Shown here in pieces: positions 6,325 to 12,642 of a stretch of DNA of 12,642 bases. Location: contig RFZT01000041.1 of NCBI GenBank assembly GCA_009920585.1, positions 1 to 12,642 of the forward strand. Direction: 5' to 3'. Positions within the stretch are counted from its first letter, which is position 1. Each line of letters starts with the position of its first letter. The notes under the pieces are model-generated. The model had not been told where the DNA came from and made no database searches. It was given only the letters and a program-made list of their open reading frames with translations. The translations under genes and the position numbers were made by a program. This stretch comes from a bacterium. GTDB lineage: Bacteria; Verrucomicrobiota; Verrucomicrobiia; Chthoniobacterales; Terrimicrobiaceae.

Positions 6325-7373
6325 AACTCCTCGCTTACATTCTGTTCATCGCAACCGCTTCCGCTTCCGATCAGGCCACGCTCGCGCTCAAAAATGGCAC
6401 CAAAAGAACTGGCGAAATCGTTTTTGCCGATGACCACCAGATCCGACTCAAGATCCCACTCGGCGAGCAAGGAGGCGCAACGGCCACAATTTCTATAACA
6501 AGGAGCGATTTAGCAGCGATTGACTTTCTAATCGAACCGCAAATGGAGGAATTACTATCCTCCCCCACCCCATCGCGAATCACTGAACTAGATGGACTTT
6601 GGACAAAATTCGGACAATGGCTCGCCCTGCCGAATTCACCAACTGGGCGCATCGGATGTGCACTCGGAGAAGCGCTACTGGCCTCTTCCCATTCGCAGAA
6701 TACAAAAAAGGCCCTCGGAATTTTTAAAGAAGTGGAAGCCAAATCCTGGAACCTAGCAGATAGGGAACGAGCCAAAGTGGGGCGACTCCAATCCATGCTC
6801 GCTTCAGGAAAAGCGACAGAGGCCATGAGTGAAGCCAAGGACATCGCCGTGAACAAAGAGAATGCCAGTCTCCTCATCGAAGCCAAATTCATCATGGCTC
6901 AGGCACGCCATAAGGATTTTCTGAAATTTCTTAAAGAGAATCCGCGATGGAATGAAGACTCCCGAGCGATCCCCGAGAGGCATCAGATCTACAATGAGGT
7001 CCTCGAACTGTATCTCTACCCCGCGCTTTTTATGGGCTCCGAAAGCGACAGCGCCGCACGCGGACTTTGGGGCGCGGTCGACATTTATCGTGCAAGCGGA
7101 GAAATCCCCCTTGCGATGGAAACCTCCCGCGACATCACGACCCTCTATCCGGATTCCCCTTACGCATCGAAAGCCAAGGAGTTCCTTTCCCAACTGACTC
7201 CAGAGCAGACCGCAATGGATAAGGAGAAAGAGGGGCGCGAAGCCTTAGCCATGGCCGCGAGCACGCCCGTCCCCGTGGCTTCACCAACCGCAACGCCAAA
7301 TGACTCCCATGAAACCCCCAACCCGAAATCAACAAAGAAGAAAAAATATGGAAACCCACCCACCAAAAATTAA
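6321..7373 (+). CDS. Exported helical-repeat protein with an N-terminal small beta domain
   Basis: The 350-residue product starts in an ATGA overlap with the TPR gene. Residues 1-16 form a short signal peptide ending ATASA. Residues about 20-71 (LKNGTKRTGEIVFADDHQI, then ISITRSDLAAIDF) look like a small Sm- or SH3-like beta barrel. Such a module often precedes TPR-type repeats in exported PVC proteins, but I cannot name its family. Residues about 75-300 are helical and TPR-like, for example ALGIFKEVEAKSWNLADRERA, with a YPDSPYASKAKEFL unit near the end. The last 40 residues are Pro/Thr/Ser-rich and finish in a Lys-rich patch (KKKKYGNPPTKN), a possible surface- or peptidoglycan-contacting tail. 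The end overlaps the ExbB-type gene by 26 bases. It is likely a periplasmic partner of the first TPR protein. The reading frame is firm; function is inferred from the operon only. Confidence 0.85.
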   Translation: MKLLAYILFIATASASDQATLALKNGTKRTGEIVFADDHQIRLKIPLGEQGGATATISITRSDLAAIDFLIEPQMEELLSSPTPSRITELDGLWTKFGQWLALPNSPTGRIGCALGEALLASSHSQNTKKALGIFKEVEAKSWNLADRERAKVGRLQSMLASGKATEAMSEAKDIAVNKENASLLIEAKFIMAQARHKDFLKFLKENPRWNEDSRAIPERHQIYNEVLELYLYPALFMGSESDSAARGLWGAVDIYRASGEIPLAMETSRDITTLYPDSPYASKAKEFLSQLTPEQTAMDKEKEGREALAMAASTPVPVASPTATPNDSHETPNPKSTKKKKYGNPPTKN

Positions 7374-8181
7374 GTCTTCACGAGGCATTCGCTCGCAAGA
7401 GGTCAACAGCGAGGAACGATTCGAAACTCGTGTGCATAGCAAATCGAGACCGATCGCTTGGCTTTTCATCCTTGCTGCAACGGTTCTCTTATTCACCCCT
7501 TCCACAGCAAGTGCCGTGGAAGTCACCAGCAACAAAAGCCTCCTCGACCTCTACCGGGAGGGGGGGCCAATCATGCACCTGATTGCGCTATGCTCGGTCG
7601 CCGTGATGGCTCTTGGGGCCTATTGTTTCCTGATGTTTCGGAAGGCGAAACTTATGCCTCCGACTGTCGTCGCTCACTTAAACGGACTGATGGGTCAACG
7701 TGACCTTCAATCGGCCTATGATTATTGCGCAGCCAATCCCTGCCTCCTCACGACTATTCTTTCTGGGGCGCTCATGAAGGCGAATTTCGAAAGGGATATG
7801 TATAATAAGACGTCGATGGAAAACTCGATTGCTGACGACTGCTTTCGAGACGAGACAAAGATGATGGTGGTGGTGAACTACATGAACACCTTCGCCGTTC
7901 TGGCACCGATGATCGGACTACTCGGAACCGTCGCTGGAATGATCACGAGCTTTAGCGCTCTCACTGCCGGCAAGGCAGAGGCCACCGATCTAGCTAAGGG
8001 AATCGGAGAGGCCCTCATCGCTACAGGCGGTGGACTGCTGTTGGCGATCCCCTCGATGTTTCTCTATTTCTTTTTCCGTGGATTGCTGACCTCAAATATG
8101 GCCGATCTCCACAAAACCCTCTCCCATATCCTCGACCTGTTCACTGGCGAGGCCCACAGTCACCCGCCCACCGTCCACTGA
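7348..8181 (+). CDS. ExbB/TolQ/MotA-family proton-channel protein
   Basis: ExbB/TolQ proteins form the pentameric inner-membrane channel that uses the proton-motive force. This 277-residue member has the family core at its end. TM segments lie at about 181-203 (TFAVLAPMIGLLGTVAGMI) and 222-245 (ALIATGGGLLLAIPSMFLYFF), with an earlier one at about 75-97 and a cytoplasmic loop between. LLGTVAGMI and the Gly/Ala-rich last helix are diagnostic. Unusually, a cytoplasm-like 34-residue start and an extra hydrophobic segment (35-52, followed by TASA) precede the first canonical helix. That segment may be a cleaved signal or a fourth TM. I chose ATG 7348, since AAAGAAG lies a suitable distance upstream. 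An upstream ATG at 7300 in the same frame is possible but overlaps the previous gene more. The stop overlaps the ribosome site of the next gene. Confidence 0.93.
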   Translation: METHPPKIKSSRGIRSQEVNSEERFETRVHSKSRPIAWLFILAATVLLFTPSTASAVEVTSNKSLLDLYREGGPIMHLIALCSVAVMALGAYCFLMFRKAKLMPPTVVAHLNGLMGQRDLQSAYDYCAANPCLLTTILSGALMKANFERDMYNKTSMENSIADDCFRDETKMMVVVNYMNTFAVLAPMIGLLGTVAGMITSFSALTAGKAEATDLAKGIGEALIATGGGLLLAIPSMFLYFFFRGLLTSNMADLHKTLSHILDLFTGEAHSHPPTVH

Positions 8182-8189
8182 AGGAGCCC

Positions 8190-8612
8190 ATGTCTGCTAC
8201 ACGAAGACGCATCCGCAGGGTTCAGCACGACGAGGTCGGTCTCCAGATCGCACCCATGGTCGATGTGACGTTGTTGTTGTTATTTTTCTTCATGCTGGCT
8301 GGAAAAATCACCAAATCCGACAAGCTTATGGATATCAAAATCCCGCTAGCCAAAACGGGCAAGATTCCGACTGATGAAGGCTCAAGGGATGTCGTCAATA
8401 TTGATGCCAAAGGCCAACTCTTCAGCGGAAGCCGAGCCGTAACTCCGAAAGAACTCACAGCGCACCTCAAGCAGCGCTTTAAAGATTTTCCCCCACTTAA
8501 ACTTTCGATCCGCGCGGATGCGGGCACTCCGGGTAAAAAGATCAAGGAAGTGATGGCCATTGCCAGCGAGGCTGGTGCCATCGAGGTGATTTTCGGAGTC
8601 ATTCAAAAATGA
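8190..8612 (+). CDS. ExbD/TolR-family protein, first of two
   Basis: This 140-residue protein has the family layout: a short basic cytoplasmic start, one TM helix at about 20-38 and a periplasmic domain. The helix begins with LQIAPMVDVTLLLLFFFML. Asp25 in APMVD is the conserved proton-carrying residue of ExbD/TolR (D25 in E. coli ExbD). The periplasmic part carries the expected VNIDAKGQLF hairpin and the ADAGTPGKKIKEVMAIASEAGA end region, close to the usual R-x-D-x4-x-V pattern. A strong AAGGAG (8181-8186) overlaps the last base of the ExbB stop and lies three bases before the ATG. Its stop overlaps the start of the second ExbD gene (ATGA). It works with the ExbB-type channel to turn proton flow into movement. 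Confidence 0.93.
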   Translation: MSATRRRIRRVQHDEVGLQIAPMVDVTLLLLFFFMLAGKITKSDKLMDIKIPLAKTGKIPTDEGSRDVVNIDAKGQLFSGSRAVTPKELTAHLKQRFKDFPPLKLSIRADAGTPGKKIKEVMAIASEAGAIEVIFGVIQK

Positions 8613-9049
8613 AACGCCTCGAACACCCCCAGATCGAATTGCAGATCGCACCCATGATCGATGTTTGCTTCCTGCTTCTCTTTTTTTACATCCTGACTTC
8701 GAAGCCCGTTAAACAAGAGTCGGATATGACCATGACACTACCTGGAACGATCCCACAGGAACAAACTCTGGAAATTCCGGACGAGCAAAGACTCATCATT
8801 CAGGACAACGGCCAAATCCTCCTCAACGATCTCCCTCTCGACCAAATCGAAAGCCACGATCTTCCCGCATTGCTCTCCACCCTGAAACGTTTCAAAGAGT
8901 CCGCTGTCGCAAATAAAACCGAGGCCCTCATCACGCTCGATGTCGGCGACAACGCTGTTCACCAGCGGGTCGTCGATGTCTTAAATGCCTGCGCCCTTGC
9001 GGGAATTCAAGGGGTGACCTTCGCCGGAGCCACAGGAGAGGAAGAATGA
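8609..9049 (+). CDS. ExbD/TolR-family protein, second of two
   Basis: This 146-residue protein repeats the ExbD layout. The TM segment at about 12-31 starts LQIAPMIDVCFLLLFFYIL, with the conserved proton-carrying Asp at 18. The periplasmic domain (about 40-140) has IIQDNGQILLNDLPL and DVGDNAVHQRVVDVLNACALAGI. Outside the TM core it differs strongly from the first ExbD, so it is an old paralogue and not a recent copy. The periplasmic part is about the usual length, but the acidic C-terminus (EEE) is its own. It overlaps both neighbours by ATGA. Two different ExbD proteins beside one ExbB recall systems with ExbD1/ExbD2 pairs. Whether both enter the same channel complex is unknown. Confidence 0.92.
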   Translation: MKRLEHPQIELQIAPMIDVCFLLLFFYILTSKPVKQESDMTMTLPGTIPQEQTLEIPDEQRLIIQDNGQILLNDLPLDQIESHDLPALLSTLKRFKESAVANKTEALITLDVGDNAVHQRVVDVLNACALAGIQGVTFAGATGEEE

Positions 9050-10077
9050 CGCTCTCACCATCACGAATCATTTCAAGCGGGGGCTCAAGCCGCCGTCGAT
9101 TGGTCATCACAATCATATTAATCAGTATTGGAATCCATGTGGCAGCGGGCATCGTTGCTGGAATCATTGTCGTCGCGCGCTATTTCGCTGAGGCACCGGC
9201 GGAATTCAAGACCACGAAAGACGTCCGAATCCCAGCCAAGAAACGGGAGGCAAAAATGAATATGGCGGCACTCGATGCCATAGCTCCTAAACCCACCTTT
9301 AGCGACAAAATGCAAAGCTCCCGCCCCACCGCCTTTTCTTTACCGGATGTCCCCAACCTCCCATTAGACCAGATGCTGCCGCTAGATCCCTCCCAGTTCA
9401 TCGGCGATCAAATCGCATCCCTCTCAAATATCGGAGCGATGGGAACTGGTTCCGGAGCTGCCAGCGCGGGTGCGGGAGGCTTTGGTGACAAGGGGATGAG
9501 CTTTTTGGGAATTCAATCGAGCGGACAACGGATCCTCCTTCTTTTTGACGTTTCTTTGAGTGTGACCCATAAGGCGGCCAAAGCAGGTGTCCCGCTCGAA
9601 AAAATCCAGCAGGAAACAATCAACCTCATAGGAAAACTCCCCATCACCTCGAAGTTCGGAATCATCCAGTTCACCCAAAACTACAAACCTTTTAGTAAAG
9701 AACTCCTCCCAGCTACGGACAACAACCGCGCAGCGGCAGTGAATTGGGTGCAATCCGAGTGGGTGACAAAAGGGAGCATGTCGGAATCGTCCAAGGTCAC
9801 ATCCAATGCTCAAGGTTTTATCGGCGTTCTTGACGTCGCCGCTGAAATGAAGCCGGATGTCATTTTCATCATTTCCGATGGGAGCTTTCAGTGGAAAGCC
9901 GGCGGTAGAGCGGGAACGATCCCTTGGAAAGACGTGAAGAAAATATTCACTGAGAATCTTTGCAAATCTGGCGACTGCAAAGTGAACTTCATCGCCTTCG
10001 AAGCCAAGGATGGGGACTCGCGGGAAATGAAGAACATCTCCCAACGCAGTGGCGGAAAGATGATCGAGCTAAAATAA
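9046..10077 (+). CDS. Membrane-anchored vWA-domain protein with TonB-like layout
   Basis: The 343-residue product ends the operon and starts in an ATGA overlap. A Ser/Arg-rich cytoplasmic start (1-18) precedes a single TM helix (about 19-45). A basic linker at 56-70 includes VRIPAKKREAK. A Pro/Ser/Gly-rich, probably unstructured stretch (about 80-150) follows. The von Willebrand A domain runs from about 160 to 340. LLLFDVSLSV carries the MIDAS DxSxS motif (D168, S170, S172). IISDGSF near 276-281 gives the second conserved DG motif, and FIAFEA (315-320) a later strand. vWA domains bind divalent metal and grip protein partners. TonB has the same N-TM plus Pro-rich linker layout but a different C-terminal domain, which is absent here. 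I infer a periplasmic vWA head moved or regulated by the ExbB/ExbD proteins encoded just upstream. The partner is unknown; the two TPR proteins are candidates. Confidence 0.88.
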   Translation: MTLSPSRIISSGGSSRRRLVITIILISIGIHVAAGIVAGIIVVARYFAEAPAEFKTTKDVRIPAKKREAKMNMAALDAIAPKPTFSDKMQSSRPTAFSLPDVPNLPLDQMLPLDPSQFIGDQIASLSNIGAMGTGSGAASAGAGGFGDKGMSFLGIQSSGQRILLLFDVSLSVTHKAAKAGVPLEKIQQETINLIGKLPITSKFGIIQFTQNYKPFSKELLPATDNNRAAAVNWVQSEWVTKGSMSESSKVTSNAQGFIGVLDVAAEMKPDVIFIISDGSFQWKAGGRAGTIPWKDVKKIFTENLCKSGDCKVNFIAFEAKDGDSREMKNISQRSGGKMIELK

Positions 10078-10110
10078 TCCCCACACGCTTTCGAAACTGC
10101 GTGGGTGAGT
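10078..10110. terminator. Weak hairpin between the vWA gene and the convergent zinc-ribbon gene
   Basis: Right after the vWA stop, CCCACACGC can pair with GCGTGGG (two-base bulge) around a loop containing TTTCGAAA. A shorter pairing, CACGC with GCGTG, is perfect. It lies between convergent genes, where a bidirectional terminator is expected, but has no T-run. Confidence 0.35.
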
Positions 10111-10113
10111 GTC

Positions 10114-10830
10114 TTAGGCGGGAAGATGCAAAAGTCGACCACACTGAGGGCAGGAGACAATGGTCTTATCGGCCCGGAGCGCCAAGCCTGTCTGCGAGGT
10201 CACCTTCATATGGCATCCCATGCAAACCTCGTGTTCCAGAGCCACGACAGCCTGAGCATTCTTATTATGGAACAAGCGTTCGTATCGCTCGAGTAAATCC
10301 TCATCTATTCCCTCAATCGCAGCAGGCCGGAGCTGTTCCAGATCGGCAATGCGAGTTTTGAGATTAGTCGATTTTTCTCTGAGTATGGCGATTTGGCCAT
10401 CATAGCGGGCCTTCTCCTCAGCATAGATTTTCTCAGCGTCAGCGATCTGTGGTCGGAGATTTTCTGCCTCTTCCATCAGAGCGAGTTCTTTGTCCTCAAT
10501 CCCGGAAACCACTTTTTCAGCACCCGCGATTTCGTGGGCTAGAGCCGTGAACTCCTCATTTTTACGGGTCTGCATTTGCTGCGTCTTGTAGCGAGCGATC
10601 TGCTCACGCTTTGAACTGGCCTCGACTTGGAGGGTTTTCTTTTCGACCTCGATGACCTTCGCCCTAGTTCTGGCCTGCTCGAGCCTCGAGGCAGAATCAG
10701 CGATAAGTTTTTCCTTAGTGGCGATATCCGCCGGTATGGTCTGCAACTCCTGACGCAGCGAACGAAGTCGCTGATCTTTATCCTGGAGGGCGAGGAGTTT
10801 TTCGATGGCTTCTAGCATGGCGTACATCAT
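10114..10830 (-). CDS. Coiled-coil C4 zinc-ribbon protein (CdsZ/CT398-like)
   Basis: From the ATG at 10828-10830 the protein has 238 residues. Residues about 5-180 are one long coiled coil (heptads rich in Leu, Glu, Lys and Ala). The end is a zinc ribbon with CMGC (203-206) and CPQC (227-230), a C4 site for one zinc. This layout is typical of the COG1579 family. The Chlamydia member CT398/CdsZ is reported to bind sigma-54 and type III secretion parts, but the wider family has no settled role. The frame also opens earlier at a TTG (10861-10863). I prefer the paired ATGs at 10825-10830, which follow an AAAAGG sequence and agree with the family's start. The gene is divergent from the uroporphyrinogen fusion gene across 74 bases, so the two probably have separate promoters there. 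Family assignment is good; function is uncertain. Confidence 0.85.
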   Translation of the reverse strand: MMYAMLEAIEKLLALQDKDQRLRSLRQELQTIPADIATKEKLIADSASRLEQARTRAKVIEVEKKTLQVEASSKREQIARYKTQQMQTRKNEEFTALAHEIAGAEKVVSGIEDKELALMEEAENLRPQIADAEKIYAEEKARYDGQIAILREKSTNLKTRIADLEQLRPAAIEGIDEDLLERYERLFHNKNAQAVVALEHEVCMGCHMKVTSQTGLALRADKTIVSCPQCGRLLHLPA

Positions 10831-10857
10831 GCCTTTTCTTTTTAAAATTATCCAGCC

Positions 10858-10870
10858 AATCAAAATGATT
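10858..10870. promoter_or_regulatory. Small palindrome in the divergent intergenic region
   Basis: AATCA (10858-10862), AAA, TGATT (10866-10870) form a 13-base palindrome between the zinc-ribbon gene and the uroporphyrinogen gene. It is a possible operator for either promoter. The arms are only five bases and the region is A/T-rich, so chance is a fair explanation. Confidence 0.2.
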
Positions 10871-10904
10871 TATTCAGGAGCCTCATCCTGCAAAGATTGC
10901 GGAA

Positions 10905-12416
10905 ATGTCACATGGAATTTGTTTTCTCGTTGGAGCCGGCCCCGGCGATCCCCTTTTGCTCACCCTGAAGGCTCGCGAATGCATCGAGCGCGCTGATGTC
11001 CTCATCTACGATTACCTTTGCAATCCGGAAATCCTGAAATGGGCCCGCGAAGGCGTCGAAAAAATTTACGCTGGAAAAAAAGCCGGTGCCCACACCCTCA
11101 AGCAGGATGAAATCAACGATCTGATCGTTCAGAAAACCCGCGCTGGTAAAACGGTGACGCGGCTCAAGGGCGGTGATCCATTTTTGTTTGGACGTGGAGG
11201 CGAGGAAGCGGAAGCCCTTGTCCAAGCGGGTTGCCGCTTCGAGGTGGTTCCCGGTGTAACTTCAGCTATTGGAGGCCCTGCCTACGCCGGTATTCCTGTC
11301 ACGCACCGAGCACACAATACGATGCTCACCATCTTCACCGGCCATGAAGACCCGACCAAATCCGAGACCTCCCTCGACTACAAGGCCATCGCATCCGCTC
11401 CTGGCACAAAAATCATGCTCATGGGCATCGAACGCCTCTCGTTCATAACACAAGGGATGATGACCGCTGGGATGGATGCCACCACACCAGTTGCACTCGT
11501 CCGTTGGGCTACAACCGGCCGGCAAGAGACCATCACTGGCACTGTGAGCGATATTGCAGTGAAAGCCGAAGCTGCTGCATTTAAAGCCCCCGCCGTGGCT
11601 GTATTCGGTGACGTGGTCGGGCTGAGAGACAAATTAAACTGGTTTGAGTCCAAGCCCCTCTTTGGAAAACGCATCGCCGTAACCCGCACCCGCCAGCAAG
11701 CGGGAGATCTCGTTCAACGCTTACGGGAACTCGGAGCGGACGCTTTTGAAATGCCGACCATTCGGATTGAACCCGCTCCGAACAAACGCGAATTCTACGA
11801 AATCGTTGCTTACAGCCACATCTACGAGTGGATTATTTTTACAAGCCCCAATGGCGTTGATGCGTTCTTTGGAGCTTTTTACGATCTTTACAAAGACGCG
11901 CGCAGTTTAGGTGCCGCACGCATTGCCGCTATCGGCCCAGCCACAGCGGAACGCGTGCGATCCTATCGATTTGCTGTCGACGTTCAGCCAGAAAAATACG
12001 TAGCCGAAGAAATCCTCAAGGCTCTTCAAAAGGAAGCCAGCCTCGAAAATGTAAAGGTCCTCCTCGCGCGCGCCGAGGGTGCACGTGACGTTCTACCCGT
12101 TGAGCTCGAAAAGCTCGGAGCCATCGTAGACGAGACTGTCGCCTACCGTACTGTTCCCGAAACGGAAGATTCCAGTGGAGGAATCGAGCGCTACCGCACC
12201 GAGGGGGCCGACATGGTCACTTTCACCAGTTCCTCCACAGCCGAAAACTTCCATGCGCTTGGACTACCTGCTCACGAGAGCGTTCGCTTCGCTAGCATAG
12301 GCCCAGTCACATCCAAAACGATGCAGAGCCTCAAAATGCCCGTCGATGTGGAGGCTCCTGTGCACGATATCCCTGGCCTTGTCGCGAGCATTCTCAAGTT
12401 TTACGAAAAGCCGTAG
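10905..12416 (+). CDS. cobA-hemD: Fused uroporphyrinogen-III C-methyltransferase and uroporphyrinogen-III synthase
   Basis: This 503-residue protein joins two tetrapyrrole enzymes. Residues 1-245 are a SUMT/CobA methyltransferase. Marks are VGAGPGDP (9-16), TRLKGGDPFLFGRGGEEAE (85-103), EVVPGVTSAIGGPAYAGIP (113-131), THR (133-135), TGH (145-147) and MLMGIERL (171-178). It uses S-adenosylmethionine to make precorrin-2, for siroheme and cobalamin. Residues about 250-503 are a HemD synthase, which closes and inverts hydroxymethylbilane to uroporphyrinogen III, also needed for heme. Marks are FTSPNGVDAFF (312-322), IGPATAE (343-349), ARAEGARDVLP (388-398), FTSSSTAENF (440-449) and ASIGPVTSKT (463-472). 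Such cytosolic fusions are known in several phyla. The ATG is right for the family N-terminus, although GGA is only two bases from it. A better AGGAG lies 24 bases upstream. No other tetrapyrrole gene is in view. Assignment is very sure. Confidence 0.95.
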   Translation: MSHGICFLVGAGPGDPLLLTLKARECIERADVLIYDYLCNPEILKWAREGVEKIYAGKKAGAHTLKQDEINDLIVQKTRAGKTVTRLKGGDPFLFGRGGEEAEALVQAGCRFEVVPGVTSAIGGPAYAGIPVTHRAHNTMLTIFTGHEDPTKSETSLDYKAIASAPGTKIMLMGIERLSFITQGMMTAGMDATTPVALVRWATTGRQETITGTVSDIAVKAEAAAFKAPAVAVFGDVVGLRDKLNWFESKPLFGKRIAVTRTRQQAGDLVQRLRELGADAFEMPTIRIEPAPNKREFYEIVAYSHIYEWIIFTSPNGVDAFFGAFYDLYKDARSLGAARIAAIGPATAERVRSYRFAVDVQPEKYVAEEILKALQKEASLENVKVLLARAEGARDVLPVELEKLGAIVDETVAYRTVPETEDSSGGIERYRTEGADMVTFTSSSTAENFHALGLPAHESVRFASIGPVTSKTMQSLKMPVDVEAPVHDIPGLVASILKFYEKP

Positions 12417-12449
12417 CAGATTAAACGCATCCATGCGGGTCCTCTGAAC

Positions 12450-12463
12450 GTAATTCCAATTAC
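12450..12463. promoter_or_regulatory. Palindrome upstream of the PAS gene
   Basis: GTAATTCCAATTAC is a 6+2+6 perfect palindrome starting 28 bases before the PAS-gene ATG and about 35 bases after the stop of the uroporphyrinogen gene. It could be an operator. The arms are A/T-rich, it has no T-run and no GC-rich stem, so a terminator is less likely. Confidence 0.3.
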
Positions 12464-12477
12464 AACCTCTTAGTTTG

Positions 12478-12642
12478 ATGACCGATCCTACAAATCTATC
12501 CCTCACTCCCTTCCTCGGAGAATCAGAAACGCTTTCAAAAGTATTAATGCGGATAGATGCTGAGCCCGCTCGCGTTTTTACTGATGAAAAAGGGGGAATC
12601 ATCGCCATCAATCCTGCTTTTTCAAATCTTTGCGGCTACACC
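12478..12642 (+). CDS. PAS-domain sensor protein, 3' end missing
   Basis: The first 55 codons are in view, open to the window edge. After an unremarkable 28-residue start comes ARVFTDEKGGIIAINPAFSNLCGYT. This is the standard opening of a PAS domain, where an (I/V)-x-x-(V/I)-N-x-A-(F/A) strand leads to a GY-(T/S) turn. PAS domains bind small ligands or cofactors and usually control a histidine kinase, GGDEF/EAL module or chemoreceptor. The output domain lies outside the window. No good ribosome site precedes the ATG at 12478-12480, and a nearby alternative start cannot be excluded. The gene lies 61 bases after the uroporphyrinogen fusion on the same strand, perhaps with its own promoter. Confidence 0.75.
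   Translation, partial: MTDPTNLSLTPFLGESETLSKVLMRIDAEPARVFTDEKGGIIAINPAFSNLCGYT

Noticed and set aside
9424..10044. 206-residue minus-strand open frame opposite the vWA gene
   Set aside because: The plus strand has a TM helix and a full vWA domain in an operon; the reverse frame has no family marks.
10078..10113. Canonical intrinsic terminator after the operon
   Set aside because: A hairpin is possible but the stem is short and bulged and no T-run follows, so it is listed only as weak.

Overview
The window looks like a chromosomal segment from a Gram-negative, outer-membrane bacterium, most likely of the PVC group (Verrucomicrobiota or a close relative). The basis is qualitative: large periplasmic TPR proteins beside ExbB/ExbD/vWA genes, a CdsZ/CT398-like coiled-coil zinc-ribbon protein, a fused uroporphyrinogen-III methyltransferase/synthase and a DUF2334 protein. 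No marker gene fixes the taxonomy. Genes are dense and mostly ordinary in codon and base use. I see no insertion sequence, prophage or CRISPR array.

Layout. Positions 3-653 hold the 3' part of a helical, charged protein with an internally duplicated unit. It converges on an ArsR-type repressor (682-1008, minus). A tRNA-Ser(GGA) with encoded CCA follows (1132-1219). On the minus strand, 1278-2888 encodes a secreted DUF2334 (polysaccharide-deacetylase-like) protein. Its start overlaps the stop of an EAL-domain fragment (2885-3199, minus). Head to head with that fragment lies a GGDEF fragment (3209-3439, plus) that has lost its catalytic centre. Together these are remains of cyclic-di-GMP enzyme genes.

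The core of the window is a compact six-gene plus-strand operon (3514-10077): a 936-residue periplasmic TPR protein, a second exported helical-repeat protein, an ExbB/TolQ-type proton-channel protein, two different ExbD/TolR-type proteins, and a membrane-anchored von Willebrand A protein. Three junctions are ATGA overlaps, one is a 26-base overlap and one is an 8-base gap. The 75-base leader carries a plausible promoter and two perfect inverted repeats. The last protein has the layout of TonB (one N-terminal transmembrane helix, then a periplasmic linker), but ends in a vWA domain with a complete DxSxS metal site instead of a TonB C-terminal domain. I infer a proton-motive-force-driven envelope machine related to Ton/Tol, in which a vWA domain and TPR scaffolds replace the usual partners. 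It is the best candidate here for an under-described system.

Downstream, a coiled-coil zinc-ribbon protein (10114-10830, minus) is divergent from a uroporphyrinogen-III C-methyltransferase/synthase fusion (10905-12416, plus) for siroheme, cobalamin and heme precursors. The window ends in the start of a PAS-domain sensor gene (12478 onward).
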